From the NCBI GenBank assembly GCA_038206355.1, contig JBBRAY010000014.1, positions 1 through 64,000 of the forward strand: a stretch of DNA of 64,000 bases, written 5' to 3'. Position numbers and translations under genes: made by a program. Under the pieces are notes generated by a model. It was not told the origin of the DNA. It made no database searches and saw only the letters and a program-made list of their open reading frames with translations. Of the stretch, positions 16,826 to 26,042 are shown piece after piece (positions within the stretch are counted from its first letter, which is position 1; every line of letters starts with the position of its first letter). This DNA is from JAPLDB01 sp038206355 (GTDB taxonomy: Bacteria; Bacteroidota; Bacteroidia; AKYH767-A; 2013-40CM-41-45).

Positions 16826-18559
16826 ATGAAAAAAACTTTTCTGCTCGTCCTCCCCATTGCATTGCTCATGTCCTGTAAAGGCGGACAACAGGCAACAACT
16901 TCCAAGCCGGCTACCAAGAGTGCACTGAACGAATCACAGCGCACAGAAGTCACCTATCTGTTTTTCAATGCCAACAAGGAAAAGATTCTCGGTAACTTGA
17001 ATAACGCGGCTGATTTATTTGCTGAAGTCATTCGCAAAGACGGCAGCAACCATGCTTCCATGTATGAGCTTGCAAATATTTACGCGCAGCAAAAAAAATA
17101 CAGCGACGCTTTATTCTTCATCCGCACCGCATATAAACTGGATTCGAAAAATGAATGGTATGCACAATCATTTGCCGACATCCTCCAGAAGAATGGAAAG
17201 TTTGACGAGTCGGCAACGGTGTATGAACAACTTCTGAAAGAAAAACCTGACCGCCTGGAATATTATTTCGAATGGGCATCAGCATTGATCTATGCCAACA
17301 AACTGGCGGAGTCAATTAAAGTGCTCGACAAACTGGAAACGAAAGTAGGTGTGAATAAAGACATTGTGATGCAAAAGCAGCGCCTTTATATGCAGTTGGG
17401 TAAAACGGATAAAGCCATTGCAGAAGTTCAGAAACTCATTGATGAAAATCCAAAGGACGCCCAGGCCTACGGAATGCTTGCAGAGCTTTATCAGAACATG
17501 GGACAAAAAGAAAAGGCGCTGGAAATTTATAATAAGGTACTGGAAATAGATCCTGAGAATCCATACATCCATCTGTCACTCGCCGATTATTACCGCAGCA
17601 ATGGTGAAAAGGAAAAATCAGTGGCGGAACTAAAGAAAGCATTCGGAAATAAAAAACTCGACATTGACACAAAGATCCAGATCCTCGCTTCTTATTATGC
17701 ACTGGTAGAAGTGCATCCTGAAATGAGGGAGCAGGCGCTTGAAATGAGCAAGCTGCTTATCGAAGCCAATCCTGAAGATTCAAGGGCGCATGCTGTGTAT
17801 GGCGATTTTCTTATTCAGGATAAGCAATATGATAAAGCACTTGATGAATACCTCACAGCGAAAAAACTGGGCGCTAAAGAATATGCCGTTGCACAGCAAC
17901 TGATGTTTCTTGAATCACAACTGCAAAGATGGGATTCATTAATTACAGAAAGCGAAGAAACCATCAGCAATTTTCCTGACCAGCCACTGGGGTATTTTTT
18001 CAATGGCCTTGCCAATTCACAAAAGAAAAAATATGCTGATGCTGTGAAATCATTAAACAGCGGAGTGAAACTTATCGTTGACAATAAAAACCTCGAAGGA
18101 CAATTTTATTCCAGTCTGGGTGAAGCATACAACGAGCTGAAGAATTATGAAAAGAGTGATGAAAGCTATGAAAAGGCGTTGGAGCTAAATGCAAAAGATG
18201 CCAATGTGCTGAATAATTATTCCTATTTTTTATCTGTGAGGGGAGAGAAGATGGACAAAGCAGAAAAGATGTCGAAGGAATCGAACGACCTTGAACCCGA
18301 CCAGGGCTCTTATGAAGATACGTATGGATGGATCATGTACAAGCAGGGAAAATACAGCGAGGCAAAAATATGGATTGAAAAATCATTATCACATGGCAGC
18401 GACAAAAGTGCAACGGTACTCGAACATTACGGAGACATTCTCTTTAAGCTTGGCGATACAGGCAAAGCATATGAATACTGGCAACGGGCAAAAAATGCCG
18501 GTGATGACGGCTCCGAATTCCTTGATAAAAAACTGGAAGGAAAAAAATTGATTGAGTAA
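16826..18559 (+). CDS. TPR-repeat lipoprotein
   Basis: This 577-residue protein begins at the ATG at 16826, which gives MKKTFLLVLPIALLMSCKGG, a signal peptide with lipobox LMSC. An open frame extends upstream into the nucleotidyltransferase gene and should not be used as the start. The rest is made of tetratricopeptide repeats, for example AYGMLAELYQNMGQKEKALE and EAYNELKNYEKSDESYEKAL. It is predicted to be a periplasm-facing lipoprotein scaffold. In Bacteroidota this gene commonly sits between the nucleotidyltransferase and DUF4292 genes, suggesting an envelope-assembly role. Confidence 0.85.
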   Translation: MKKTFLLVLPIALLMSCKGGQQATTSKPATKSALNESQRTEVTYLFFNANKEKILGNLNNAADLFAEVIRKDGSNHASMYELANIYAQQKKYSDALFFIRTAYKLDSKNEWYAQSFADILQKNGKFDESATVYEQLLKEKPDRLEYYFEWASALIYANKLAESIKVLDKLETKVGVNKDIVMQKQRLYMQLGKTDKAIAEVQKLIDENPKDAQAYGMLAELYQNMGQKEKALEIYNKVLEIDPENPYIHLSLADYYRSNGEKEKSVAELKKAFGNKKLDIDTKIQILASYYALVEVHPEMREQALEMSKLLIEANPEDSRAHAVYGDFLIQDKQYDKALDEYLTAKKLGAKEYAVAQQLMFLESQLQRWDSLITESEETISNFPDQPLGYFFNGLANSQKKKYADAVKSLNSGVKLIVDNKNLEGQFYSSLGEAYNELKNYEKSDESYEKALELNAKDANVLNNYSYFLSVRGEKMDKAEKMSKESNDLEPDQGSYEDTYGWIMYKQGKYSEAKIWIEKSLSHGSDKSATVLEHYGDILFKLGDTGKAYEYWQRAKNAGDDGSEFLDKKLEGKKLIE

Positions 18560-18583
18560 GAGTCAAAGAATTATTTATCTTTG
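18551..18583 (+). promoter_or_regulatory. Promoter of the small antitoxin-like gene
   Basis: ATTG at 18551-18554 and TATCTTTG at 18576-18583 are 21 bases apart. The first element lies in the last codons of the TPR gene. Transcription would begin near 18590, 13 bases before the ATG at 18603. Confidence 0.45.
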
Positions 18584-18602
18584 TTTGAAACCCAATATAG
18601 TG

Positions 18603-18797
18603 ATGACAACTGTTATTGTAAAAATACCTGAGGGTAAGGAAAGTTTATCAAAAGAGTTTTTTAAGAAACATCACTTGAAAACCCGTATTTTGAAATCAAA
18701 GGAGGACGAAGATCTAATTGCGAAGTGGATTGACGAAGGAATGAAGAGTGGCGAAGTTTCTGAACGGGAAATATTTGAGACTTTAAAAAATAATTGA
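18603..18797 (+). CDS. Small antitoxin-like protein, orphan
   Basis: This gene encodes 64 residues starting MTTVIVKIPEGKESLSKEFF and ending in an acidic helix (EDEDLIAKWIDEGMKSGEVS). The short N-terminal strand plus charged helices resemble type II antitoxins, but I cannot name the family. The start at 18603 is chosen because the upstream part of the frame overlaps the TPR gene and reads as non-coding. No toxin gene follows; the next gene is the DUF4292 lipoprotein. It interrupts a pair of genes that are normally neighbours, so it is probably an acquired or residual half of a toxin-antitoxin pair. Confidence 0.55.
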   Translation: MTTVIVKIPEGKESLSKEFFKKHHLKTRILKSKEDEDLIAKWIDEGMKSGEVSEREIFETLKNN

Positions 18798-18891
18798 AAA
18801 ACTTCGCAAAAACGTTATACATATAACCAATTCTGTTTTTCCCGGTTCGGCCACAGGAATCTTTTTTACTAAAAATTGTTTCCATAAGTTT

Positions 18892-18900
18892 GGAAAGGAG
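18892..18900 (+). promoter_or_regulatory. Shine-Dalgarno site setting the DUF4292 start
   Basis: GGAAAGGAG ends 6 bases before the ATG at 18907. Strong Shine-Dalgarno sites are unusual in Bacteroidota, and this one favours 18907 over the TTG at 18901. Confidence 0.6.
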
Positions 18901-18906
18901 TTGCGA

Positions 18907-19740
18907 ATGCTTTTTAAAAACTATTTTGTTTCTTTAGTCTTTGCCTGCTGCTGCTTCCTGTTGCCTCTGTCCTCTTGCCACCCCACAAAAAAAATCGTTG
19001 ACACCCCACACCCTGTTAAGCTAAAGGGCACCAATGTGATCGAATTATTTGATTCACTTCAAGCCCACCGATTCGACTTTGAATGGCTTACAGCAAAAGC
19101 CGATGTGGAATACACCGATCAGGAAAACAATTCGCAATCTTTTGACGTCAACATCAGGGTCAGAAAAGACAGCGTGATATGGATTTCTGTAACGCCTTTG
19201 CTTGGTATTGAGGCCGTGCGCGTTATCATCACACCCGATAGCATGAAAATCATGAATCGCCTGAAGAAGACCTATACTGCACGCGGTTTTAATTTTCTGG
19301 ACGATATGCTGAAAGCGCGCATTAACTTTGAAATTATGCAGGCCGTACTCGTTGGTAATTATTTTCCTTACCTGAAAAATGAAAAATTGAAATCCGTTTA
19401 TGAAGATACTACATTCGTAATATTAAGTACGCTGAATAAAAGGCAAACAAAACGCATCGCAGAGGAAAAAGATCCCACCAAACCCATCATTCAGGATTTC
19501 TGGATTGATGACTATTACCGCATCAATAAATCCCGTATTACAGATGACAAACTCAACCGTACGCTGCAGGCAGAATACAATGACTTTCTTGATGTCGACA
19601 ACAAACGTTTTCCGCATAATTTTTTCGTCACAGTAACCGCAGCCACATCACTCAGAATAAAAGTGAAATACACCAAAGTTGTTTCCGGAGAACCGCAGTC
19701 GCTGCCTTTTACGGTGCCGGAGAAGTATGAGAAAAAGTAA
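18907..19740 (+). CDS. DUF4292 family lipoprotein
   Basis: This 277-residue protein has a signal peptide with lipobox LSSC (MLFKNYFVSLVF...LPLSSCHP). The body matches my recollection of the DUF4292 family, a LolA/LppM-like beta-sheet fold: WLTAKADVEYTD, VRKDSVIWISVTPLLGIEAVRV and DSMKIMNRLKKTY are the recognisable strands. Members may bind lipid or a hydrophobic ligand in the periplasm; this is inference from fold. It is part of the envelope block, normally followed directly by the EnvC-like gene. Confidence 0.8.
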   Translation: MLFKNYFVSLVFACCCFLLPLSSCHPTKKIVDTPHPVKLKGTNVIELFDSLQAHRFDFEWLTAKADVEYTDQENNSQSFDVNIRVRKDSVIWISVTPLLGIEAVRVIITPDSMKIMNRLKKTYTARGFNFLDDMLKARINFEIMQAVLVGNYFPYLKNEKLKSVYEDTTFVILSTLNKRQTKRIAEEKDPTKPIIQDFWIDDYYRINKSRITDDKLNRTLQAEYNDFLDVDNKRFPHNFFVTVTAATSLRIKVKYTKVVSGEPQSLPFTVPEKYEKK

Positions 19741-19838
19741 GGAAAAAGCGGCACGAAGCAGTTCGCCGGGAGCGAGTCCGGCATTAGGCAAATAGAATAG
19801 AGAAAGCACGCAGCATTATTGCGTGGCAACCGACAAAA

Positions 19839-20459
19839 ATGACTATTGACAAACGACTATTGGCTTTTCTAACAGTCGGTTTCATTCTCGCAACAGTTAT
19901 GGGTACGCTCACTCACGAATGCGGTCATTACCTTGTAGCGAAATCTTTGGGATATGACGCCAAAATTAATTACGCATTTACTCATTGGACAAAATCAAAT
20001 CCTGACCAGGCAATAAATACTTCTGATAATTTATGGATAACACTTGGCGGACCTTTGGAAACAATGCTCACCGGAACTTTCGGGCTAACGCTTCTGTTTC
20101 TATTGCGAAAATCATTTCAGCCGACACAGAAACTTTCGTTCGGACAATGGAGTGTAATTTTTATTTCGCTTTTTTGGCTCAGGCAAACAGCAAATTATAT
20201 TGTATGGCTTGGTGATTATTTTTTCAGCGGACAATTTTCAAATCGATCTGACGAAATCAAACTTGCACGACAACTCCAACTTCCTGATTGGATAATTTCT
20301 GCACCAACGGCAACAATTGGAGCAATTGTATTGACAACTATTATTTTCAAATTCATTCCAACCAAACAACGACTGACTTTTATTCTGTCTGGACTTATTG
20401 GGGGGGTGACAGGCTATATTTTGTGGTTGCGTTTACCTGGACGAATGATAATGCCGTGA
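19839..20459 (+). CDS. Membrane protein with HEXXH motif, M50-like putative protease
   Basis: This 206-residue protein has about five hydrophobic segments. The first carries THECGHYLVAK, an HEXXH zinc motif inside a membrane helix as in site-2-protease (M50) relatives. A possible third ligand, as in the usual M50 LDG or NPDG motif, is not evident; TLGGPLETM (about 67-75) is the closest segment. Activity is therefore uncertain. It stands between the DUF4292 and EnvC-like genes, which are usually adjacent, and codon use looks poorer in G+C than its neighbours. Acquisition by transfer is likely. A stretch coding for VKKENIDNWKYATG directly past the stop may be a remnant of its source context. 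Confidence 0.6.
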   Translation: MTIDKRLLAFLTVGFILATVMGTLTHECGHYLVAKSLGYDAKINYAFTHWTKSNPDQAINTSDNLWITLGGPLETMLTGTFGLTLLFLLRKSFQPTQKLSFGQWSVIFISLFWLRQTANYIVWLGDYFFSGQFSNRSDEIKLARQLQLPDWIISAPTATIGAIVLTTIIFKFIPTKQRLTFILSGLIGGVTGYILWLRLPGRMIMP

Positions 20460-20708
20460 AAAAAGAAAATATCGACAATTGGAAGTATGCGACAGGCATT
20501 ATACAAGAAGCAAACGGTAGCCTGAACCAAACAGCAAATATCATTTAATTGTATTCGAAAGGTTACATGTAAATATCAATCTGCCAATAATCTCCATGCA
20601 TTTATGAAGTTACCGGCGGCCGGTAGCCAGCGGCCAGTTTCCGGTTTTCAACTACAACTTTTTTCATTTTCTTTCGTTTATTGCAAGTCCTAAGGGAACT
20701 CAGCTATA

Positions 20709-22013
20709 ATGGTATCAACCACTTCAAAAAGACTCATTTTCTCAAAGCTATTCGCATTCCGGATTGTGGGGTTGTTCCTGTTTTCCTTTTTTCTATTCCC
20801 CTTTTCCACTATCGCTCAATCAAAAAAGGAACTTGAAAAAAAGAAACTGCAGATTCATAAGGATATTGAATACACCAATAAACTGCTCAGTCAGACAAGG
20901 AAAAGCAAGACTGCATCCCTCTCTCAGCTCGTTACCCTGAATAAACAGATCACCTACCGGTCGGAACTCATCGGAACCATTCATTCGGAAATAAGCAACG
21001 TTGACGGACAGATCAATTATACCAATTCGCAGATTGACTCCATCCTCGGCCGCATGGATGAATTGAAAAAGCACTATGCCGAGCTTCTCTACTTCGCTTA
21101 TAAAAATCAGGGCGCATTTTCTAAGCTCTCTTTTATTTTTTCTGCCGACGATTTCAACCAGGCATATCAGAGGCTGAAATACCTTCAGCAGTTAAGTACG
21201 TACCGCATTCATCAGCGCGACCTCATCAGGCAACTTGCAGATTCATTGTCGCAGAAAAAAGGATTACTGGCAGGTGTGAAGAAAGACAAGACAACCTTAC
21301 TTACAACCCAGCAAAAAGAAAAAAATAACCTCAGCAAGGAAAAGAAGGAACAGGTGACGATGGTTAACAGTCTGGCGTCAAAAGAAAAAAAGCTGAAGTC
21401 CGATTTAAAAGAAAAGCAGCAACTCGAAGCGCGACTTAACAAGCTGATCGAGAACGCCATCAAAAAAGAAATAGAAGCGGCGCAGGCAGCAGCAAGAAAG
21501 CGGGCGCAGTCCACACTTTCTGCCAACGCAAAAACAAATAAGGCGAAGGTCGAAAGTAAACCTTATGTGTTGTCGGCCACTCCCGAAGCAGTGCGGCTGA
21601 GCAATGCTTTCGAAAATAACCGCGGGCGCCTGCCATGGCCGGTGGAGCAGGGATTCATCAGCAGTTCTTACGGACATCATTCACACCCGGTGTGGAAAGA
21701 CGTTGTGGTAAACAACTCCGGTATTGATATCAATTCTTCCAAAGGCGCAAAAGTTCGTTGTGTATTTGAAGGCAAGGTCACCAAGATCATTGTCATCATG
21801 AACAAATATGCCGTCATCGTTCAGCATGGCGAGTACTTCACCGTCTATTCCAACCTGCAGGATGTTTCTGTTAAATCCGGCGACGTCATTGCCACAAAAG
21901 AAATCATCGGCACCGTTCAAACCGACGATGAAAACAAATCAGAAGTCCATCTTGAAATCTGGAAAGGCAGCAATAAGATGGATCCGGAGGAGTGGATAAC
22001 AGCCAGAAGATAA
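20709..22013 (+). CDS. EnvC-like murein hydrolase activator (degenerate LytM/M23)
   Basis: This 434-residue periplasmic protein has a signal peptide (residues 1-37, ending STIAQ), a long coiled coil (about 38-265, rich in K, E, Q and L) and a C-terminal LytM domain (about 300-430). In active M23 peptidases the zinc ligands are HxxxD and HxH. Here the first histidine is replaced (VVNNSGIDINS) and the YAHL-type motif is YSNL, so the domain should not bind zinc. This matches EnvC, which activates amidases during septal peptidoglycan splitting. It ends the envelope block. Confidence 0.88.
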   Translation: MVSTTSKRLIFSKLFAFRIVGLFLFSFFLFPFSTIAQSKKELEKKKLQIHKDIEYTNKLLSQTRKSKTASLSQLVTLNKQITYRSELIGTIHSEISNVDGQINYTNSQIDSILGRMDELKKHYAELLYFAYKNQGAFSKLSFIFSADDFNQAYQRLKYLQQLSTYRIHQRDLIRQLADSLSQKKGLLAGVKKDKTTLLTTQQKEKNNLSKEKKEQVTMVNSLASKEKKLKSDLKEKQQLEARLNKLIENAIKKEIEAAQAAARKRAQSTLSANAKTNKAKVESKPYVLSATPEAVRLSNAFENNRGRLPWPVEQGFISSSYGHHSHPVWKDVVVNNSGIDINSSKGAKVRCVFEGKVTKIIVIMNKYAVIVQHGEYFTVYSNLQDVSVKSGDVIATKEIIGTVQTDDENKSEVHLEIWKGSNKMDPEEWITARR

Positions 22014-22708
22014 CAGCACCCCCGGCCCCTTAAGGGGAAACAGCCGGATCAGCCGTCATTAGTTGGCGAGGTAAACTTGCCATCGCGAGTAGCAACCTCG
22101 CGACATTCGGTCCATAGTCATTGAACCACAAATAAAATTATAGGTAGCAGTCTGTGCGAATGCCCCCTTAAGAGGTAGGGGTGAGCGAGGGGAAAGGAAA
22201 TAGCCGTCATTCGTTACTGAGTCAATTCCAATTTGAAACTCCAGACTTTCACCTTTTAACTATTAACTTTTGCTTTTTGACTTGAAGAATGGAAGCTCAC
22301 GTCCCCATTCTCCCTGAAACGCTCTCCCGTCATTCTGCCGGGGCTATTTTAGAGAGGGTGCTGATCCTAAACTAAACTCCCCTCGCAACGCTCAAAACAA
22401 TTTCATCACGTCAATTTACAATCACCATTTTCACCTCACTGCCGGTCGTATCAGATTACCGAACAAAAAAAAATAACCACAGCTTTAAAAATATTTGCGT
22501 GAATCCATTAACTGATTCTCAATGCAAGCCCTGTATTCATAATCGGTATATTCGTATCTGATTCGTACTTCGCATATTCGACGGGGTAAAGGTCAAGCCT
22601 TACAATTAGCAATTCGGATATTCGTTCCATACCATTCGCTATTCGAAGGTGTAAATACTAAATTCGCACACTTTCTCCCTAAACATAAAATTATTAAACC
22701 ATTATTTA
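22014..22708. other. Intergenic region with dispersed repeats
   Basis: No gene or RNA is supported in about 700 bases. A repeat of the TGGCGAGG...CCTCGCGA type lies at 22064-22103. CCCCTTAAGGGG at 22027-22038 and CCCCTTAAGAGGTAGGGG near 22164 are short palindromes of a common intergenic type. ATTCG-rich degenerate repeats cover 22540-22660. Confidence 0.5.
22064..22103. repeat. REP-like repeat TGGCGAGG...CCTCGCGA, intergenic copy
   Basis: The 40-base unit has terminal complementary arms (GCGAGG / CCTCGC) and an inner ATCGCGAGTAGCAA segment. It closely matches 28288-28326, where a copy sits in frame inside nuoM. Confidence 0.7.
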
Positions 22709-23536
22709 ATGAAGTGCCTCATCTGTATTTCAGAAGCAACATATTTTTTTTCCAAGACATATCATGAAGAACCTTTCGCAACATTCATGAAAGACATAGG
22801 AGAAGTGCAGTATTACAAATGTGTGAACTGCGGATTTACAATGTCGAAAACACATTATGAATTAAGTCACGACGACTGGGCGCAGCTAAATCATTCTTAT
22901 CATACCTTCAGTGAACAGGCAAAAGCAAAGAAGCAGTCAAAAGGAAATCCGCCGCCGTATTTCGAACAGGCATTTTTATTAAAAGTGCTTGCCTGTAACA
23001 AAATAATAAACGCTGAGCGCATCCTCGATTTCGCAGGAGGGCATGGAACATTAAGTAAAATCATCGATAAATATTTTGGAATGTCAATGCCCATCTACGA
23101 TCCGTACATGTCGGAGGAAAATGGCAGGACATACATCTCAAAAGATTCACTGACCACTTATAAAACAGTATTAAACAGCGCCTTGTTCGAACACGTTACA
23201 AGCAGAGAAGACCTTGATGAAATAAACCGGCTGGTCGAAAAGGATGGCTGCATGATTATCCACTCTGTTGTCGCCGAAAATATACCCGCAGACGAAAACT
23301 GGTTTTATCTGAGAATACCTGTTCACTGTACTTTTCATACCAATAAAAGTATGGACATCTTAATGCAGCAATGGGGATATTCGTCTTCCATTTATTGTCC
23401 TGCCGGCAAATGCTGGATTCTCCTGAAGATAGAACCGGAAAATATTGAATCCATTATCGCAGGCATTAACCATGAATTCCAGACCGAATACCTGATATAT
23501 AAAAAAGGGTTTGTTGATTATTGGAAAGGGTTTTGA
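22709..23536 (+). CDS. Class I SAM-dependent methyltransferase with N-terminal zinc ribbon
   Basis: This 275-residue protein begins with a zinc-ribbon-like pair, Cys3-x2-Cys6 and Cys38-x2-Cys41. The SAM-binding motif I is RILDFAGGHGTLSKI (about 104-118, with DFAGGHG as the glycine loop), followed by an acidic residue strand and SALFEHVTSREDLDEI, typical of Methyltransf_23-like enzymes acting with sugar or small-molecule pathways. The substrate is unknown. The gene stands alone between two intergenic regions. Confidence 0.75.
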   Translation: MKCLICISEATYFFSKTYHEEPFATFMKDIGEVQYYKCVNCGFTMSKTHYELSHDDWAQLNHSYHTFSEQAKAKKQSKGNPPPYFEQAFLLKVLACNKIINAERILDFAGGHGTLSKIIDKYFGMSMPIYDPYMSEENGRTYISKDSLTTYKTVLNSALFEHVTSREDLDEINRLVEKDGCMIIHSVVAENIPADENWFYLRIPVHCTFHTNKSMDILMQQWGYSSSIYCPAGKCWILLKIEPENIESIIAGINHEFQTEYLIYKKGFVDYWKGF

Positions 23537-23782
23537 TTGTCAATAACCGGCTTTAAAATATCAAGACTACGAGATAATTAACCCCGACTAATCTTTGGCC
23601 ACGCTTTTATGGTGCCGGGCATAAAAACTAAATAGTTGATGGGAAGGCTCAAATCCTCGCTTTATCTTCTTTTTATGTGACCGCTGACCATGTTCACGGC
23701 CGGGATTATTTTATTCAGAAAAGCCGGCAGTTATAACAGGGGTTTATCACCCATTACCTATCTTTACGGCAGAAAATCTTCT

Positions 23783-25705
23783 ATGTCAGATCACCTCCAT
23801 CACGAATGCGGAATTGCCATGGTTCGGCTACTGAAGCCGCTTTCATTCTACCATAAAAAATACGGTACTTCCATGTACGGCCTCAACAAGTTGTACCTGC
23901 TCATGGAAAAACAACACAACCGCGGACAGGACGGAGCAGGCGTTGTGAATATTAAATTTGACGTAGAGCCGGGCACAAAATATATCAGTCGCTACCGTTC
24001 CATTGAAAAGCAGGCCATCGCAGATATTTTCTCGCGCATACACAAAAAGTTTGAAGAAGTAAAAGAGAAGGACCCGAAATTATTAGAGGACCCTTACTGG
24101 CTGAAAAAAAATGTGGCCTTCACCGGCGAATTGTTTCTTGGCCATCTCCGCTATGGAACATACGGAATCAACAGCATCGAAGCCTGCCACCCTTTTCTCC
24201 GGCAGAATAACTGGATGTCGCGGAATCTCGTAGTCGCAGGAAATTTTAATATGACTAACGTTGACGAGCTATTCAATGACCTCATCCGCTTGGGACAAAG
24301 TCCGAAGGAAAAAGCTGACACCGTTACGGTGATGGAAAACATCGGTCATTTCCTCGACGAAGAGAATGAAGTCCTCTACCAGAAATTCAAAACGCTTGGA
24401 AACAGCAAGCAGGAAATTTCTCCCCTCATCGCAGAGCACCTCGATATTGGAAATATTTTACGCCGGTCGTCAAAGAACTGGGACGGCGGATATACCATTG
24501 CCGGAGTTATCGGACATGGCGATGCTTTTGTATTGCGCGATCCTGCAGGTATTCGTCCGGCATATTATTACAAAGACGATGAAGTGCTGCTTGTAACCAG
24601 CGAACGCCCTGCCATTCAGACTGCCTTCAACGTACCGCTGGAAAACATTCACGAAATAAAACCGGGACACGCACTTATCATCAAGAAGAATGGAAAAATA
24701 AAAGAAGAAATGATCAATGAACCGACTCAACGACTGAGTTGTTCTTTTGAACGCATTTATTTTTCACGGGGAAGTGATGCTGATATTTATCAGGAAAGAA
24801 AAGAACTTGGTAGGTTGCTCTGCCAGAGTATCCTTCAGGCCGTTGACCACGATTTACGCAACACCGTTTTTTCATTTATTCCCAATACCGCTGAAGTGGC
24901 TTTCTATGGCATGATGCAGGGGATGGAAGATTACCTGAAAGAAGTGAAGAAGCGGAAGATAAAATTACTCGGAGCAAACGTCACAGATGAAAAGCTGAAT
25001 GAAATCCTCTCCATCCGTCCGCGCATGGAAAAGATCGCCATCAAAGATGCAAAGTTGCGCACGTTTATCACCAACGATACCGATCGCAGCGACATGGTGG
25101 CGCATGTATATGACATCACTTACGGAACCATCCGCAAAGGCATTGATAATTTAGTGGTGATTGACGACAGCATTGTGCGTGGCACCACGCTGAAGAATTC
25201 CATTATCAAAATGCTGGACCGGCTTTCACCGAAAAAAATTATAGTCGTTTCTTCTGCGCCGCAAATACGTTACCCTGATTGTTATGGCATTGATATGGCA
25301 AGAATCGGCGATCTTGTTGCTTTCAAAGCTGCAATACAATTGCTCGAAGAGAATAATATGGAGCACATCATTGATGAGGTTTTCGAACGTTGTAAAGAGC
25401 AACTGGAACTTAACGTCAATGATCCTGCGAAGAACGGAGAAGGCATGAAAAATTTTGTGCGCATGATTTATCAGCCTTTCAGTGCAGAACAGATCTCTGC
25501 AAAGATCGCCCAACTGGTAAAGCCGGAAGAATGCAAATCGGAACTGCAGATCATTTTTCAGAAGATAGAAGACCTTCACAGTGCATGCCCGAATCATCGC
25601 GGCGACTGGTACTTCACCGGAAATTACCCCACACCTGGAGGCAACAAAGTAGTGAGCCGCGCTTTTGTGAATTATGTACAGGGAATTAATGAGCGGGCTT
25701 ATTAA
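23783..25705 (+). CDS. purF: Amidophosphoribosyltransferase (PurF)
   Basis: This enzyme makes phosphoribosylamine from PRPP and glutamine, the first step of purine synthesis. I start it at 23783 (MSDHLHHECGIAM); the open frame to 23690 is not needed. Cys9 in HECGIAM is the glutaminase nucleophile once the short propeptide is removed, and EKQHNRGQDGAG is the class II glutaminase signature. The PRPP-binding loop VVIDDSIVRGTT is at about 457-468. The 640-residue length is the longer form that I recall from Bacteroidota. It has no purine-gene neighbours here; TATCTTTA just upstream is a weak promoter candidate. Confidence 0.93.
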   Translation: MSDHLHHECGIAMVRLLKPLSFYHKKYGTSMYGLNKLYLLMEKQHNRGQDGAGVVNIKFDVEPGTKYISRYRSIEKQAIADIFSRIHKKFEEVKEKDPKLLEDPYWLKKNVAFTGELFLGHLRYGTYGINSIEACHPFLRQNNWMSRNLVVAGNFNMTNVDELFNDLIRLGQSPKEKADTVTVMENIGHFLDEENEVLYQKFKTLGNSKQEISPLIAEHLDIGNILRRSSKNWDGGYTIAGVIGHGDAFVLRDPAGIRPAYYYKDDEVLLVTSERPAIQTAFNVPLENIHEIKPGHALIIKKNGKIKEEMINEPTQRLSCSFERIYFSRGSDADIYQERKELGRLLCQSILQAVDHDLRNTVFSFIPNTAEVAFYGMMQGMEDYLKEVKKRKIKLLGANVTDEKLNEILSIRPRMEKIAIKDAKLRTFITNDTDRSDMVAHVYDITYGTIRKGIDNLVVIDDSIVRGTTLKNSIIKMLDRLSPKKIIVVSSAPQIRYPDCYGIDMARIGDLVAFKAAIQLLEENNMEHIIDEVFERCKEQLELNVNDPAKNGEGMKNFVRMIYQPFSAEQISAKIAQLVKPEECKSELQIIFQKIEDLHSACPNHRGDWYFTGNYPTPGGNKVVSRAFVNYVQGINERAY

Positions 25706-26042
25706 TTGTTGATAAATAAACACAACTTTTTTTCTGAGGCCGGATGTTTATAGGAGACGTTTTTATTAATGAGACCATGATTTCAGAAGCCGTCTCGCCT
25801 CAGGCTTTGCTCTGCTGGAGCTTTGCGAAAAAAATGCCGGACGGAAACAAAAATTCATTTTGATACCTCGTCCTTCCTTAAGCAAGGCGGGGTCATTCAT
25901 TTCATAAGCTAACGACTACAAGCGGGACATGGAAAGGCACAAGATGATTCATTTAAAAAACCGTTTCAAAAACAGATTTTTTTCCGCTTCATTGATTCAT
26001 TCATTCCTATATCTTTGCCACCCACAAACCTGAGAAACACGC
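25706..26042. other. Intergenic region before nuoL
   Basis: No gene or RNA is visible in 337 bases. Only the putative nuoL -7 element near its end can be pointed to. Confidence 0.5.
26010..26017 (+). promoter_or_regulatory. Possible nuoL -7 element
   Basis: TATCTTTG is an exact TAnnTTTG, 25 bases before the nuoL ATG. An ATTG at 25991-25994 is 15 bases upstream, shorter than the usual spacing. Confidence 0.45.

Noticed and set aside
18798..18906. Possible toxin fragment after the orphan antitoxin
   Set aside because: The frame is open into the DUF4292 gene but has no start codon, no toxin-like motif, and a good Shine-Dalgarno site supports the start at 18907.
20288..20548. 86-codon frame overlapping the HEXXH membrane protein
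   Set aside because: It is out of frame with the membrane protein over most of its length; only the tail past 20459 is outside a gene and it lacks its own start.
19740..20560. Integron attC sites around the HEXXH gene
   Set aside because: The flanks have some inverted GC-rich segments, but no pair of core sites of the form RYYYAAC and GTTRRRY could be placed.
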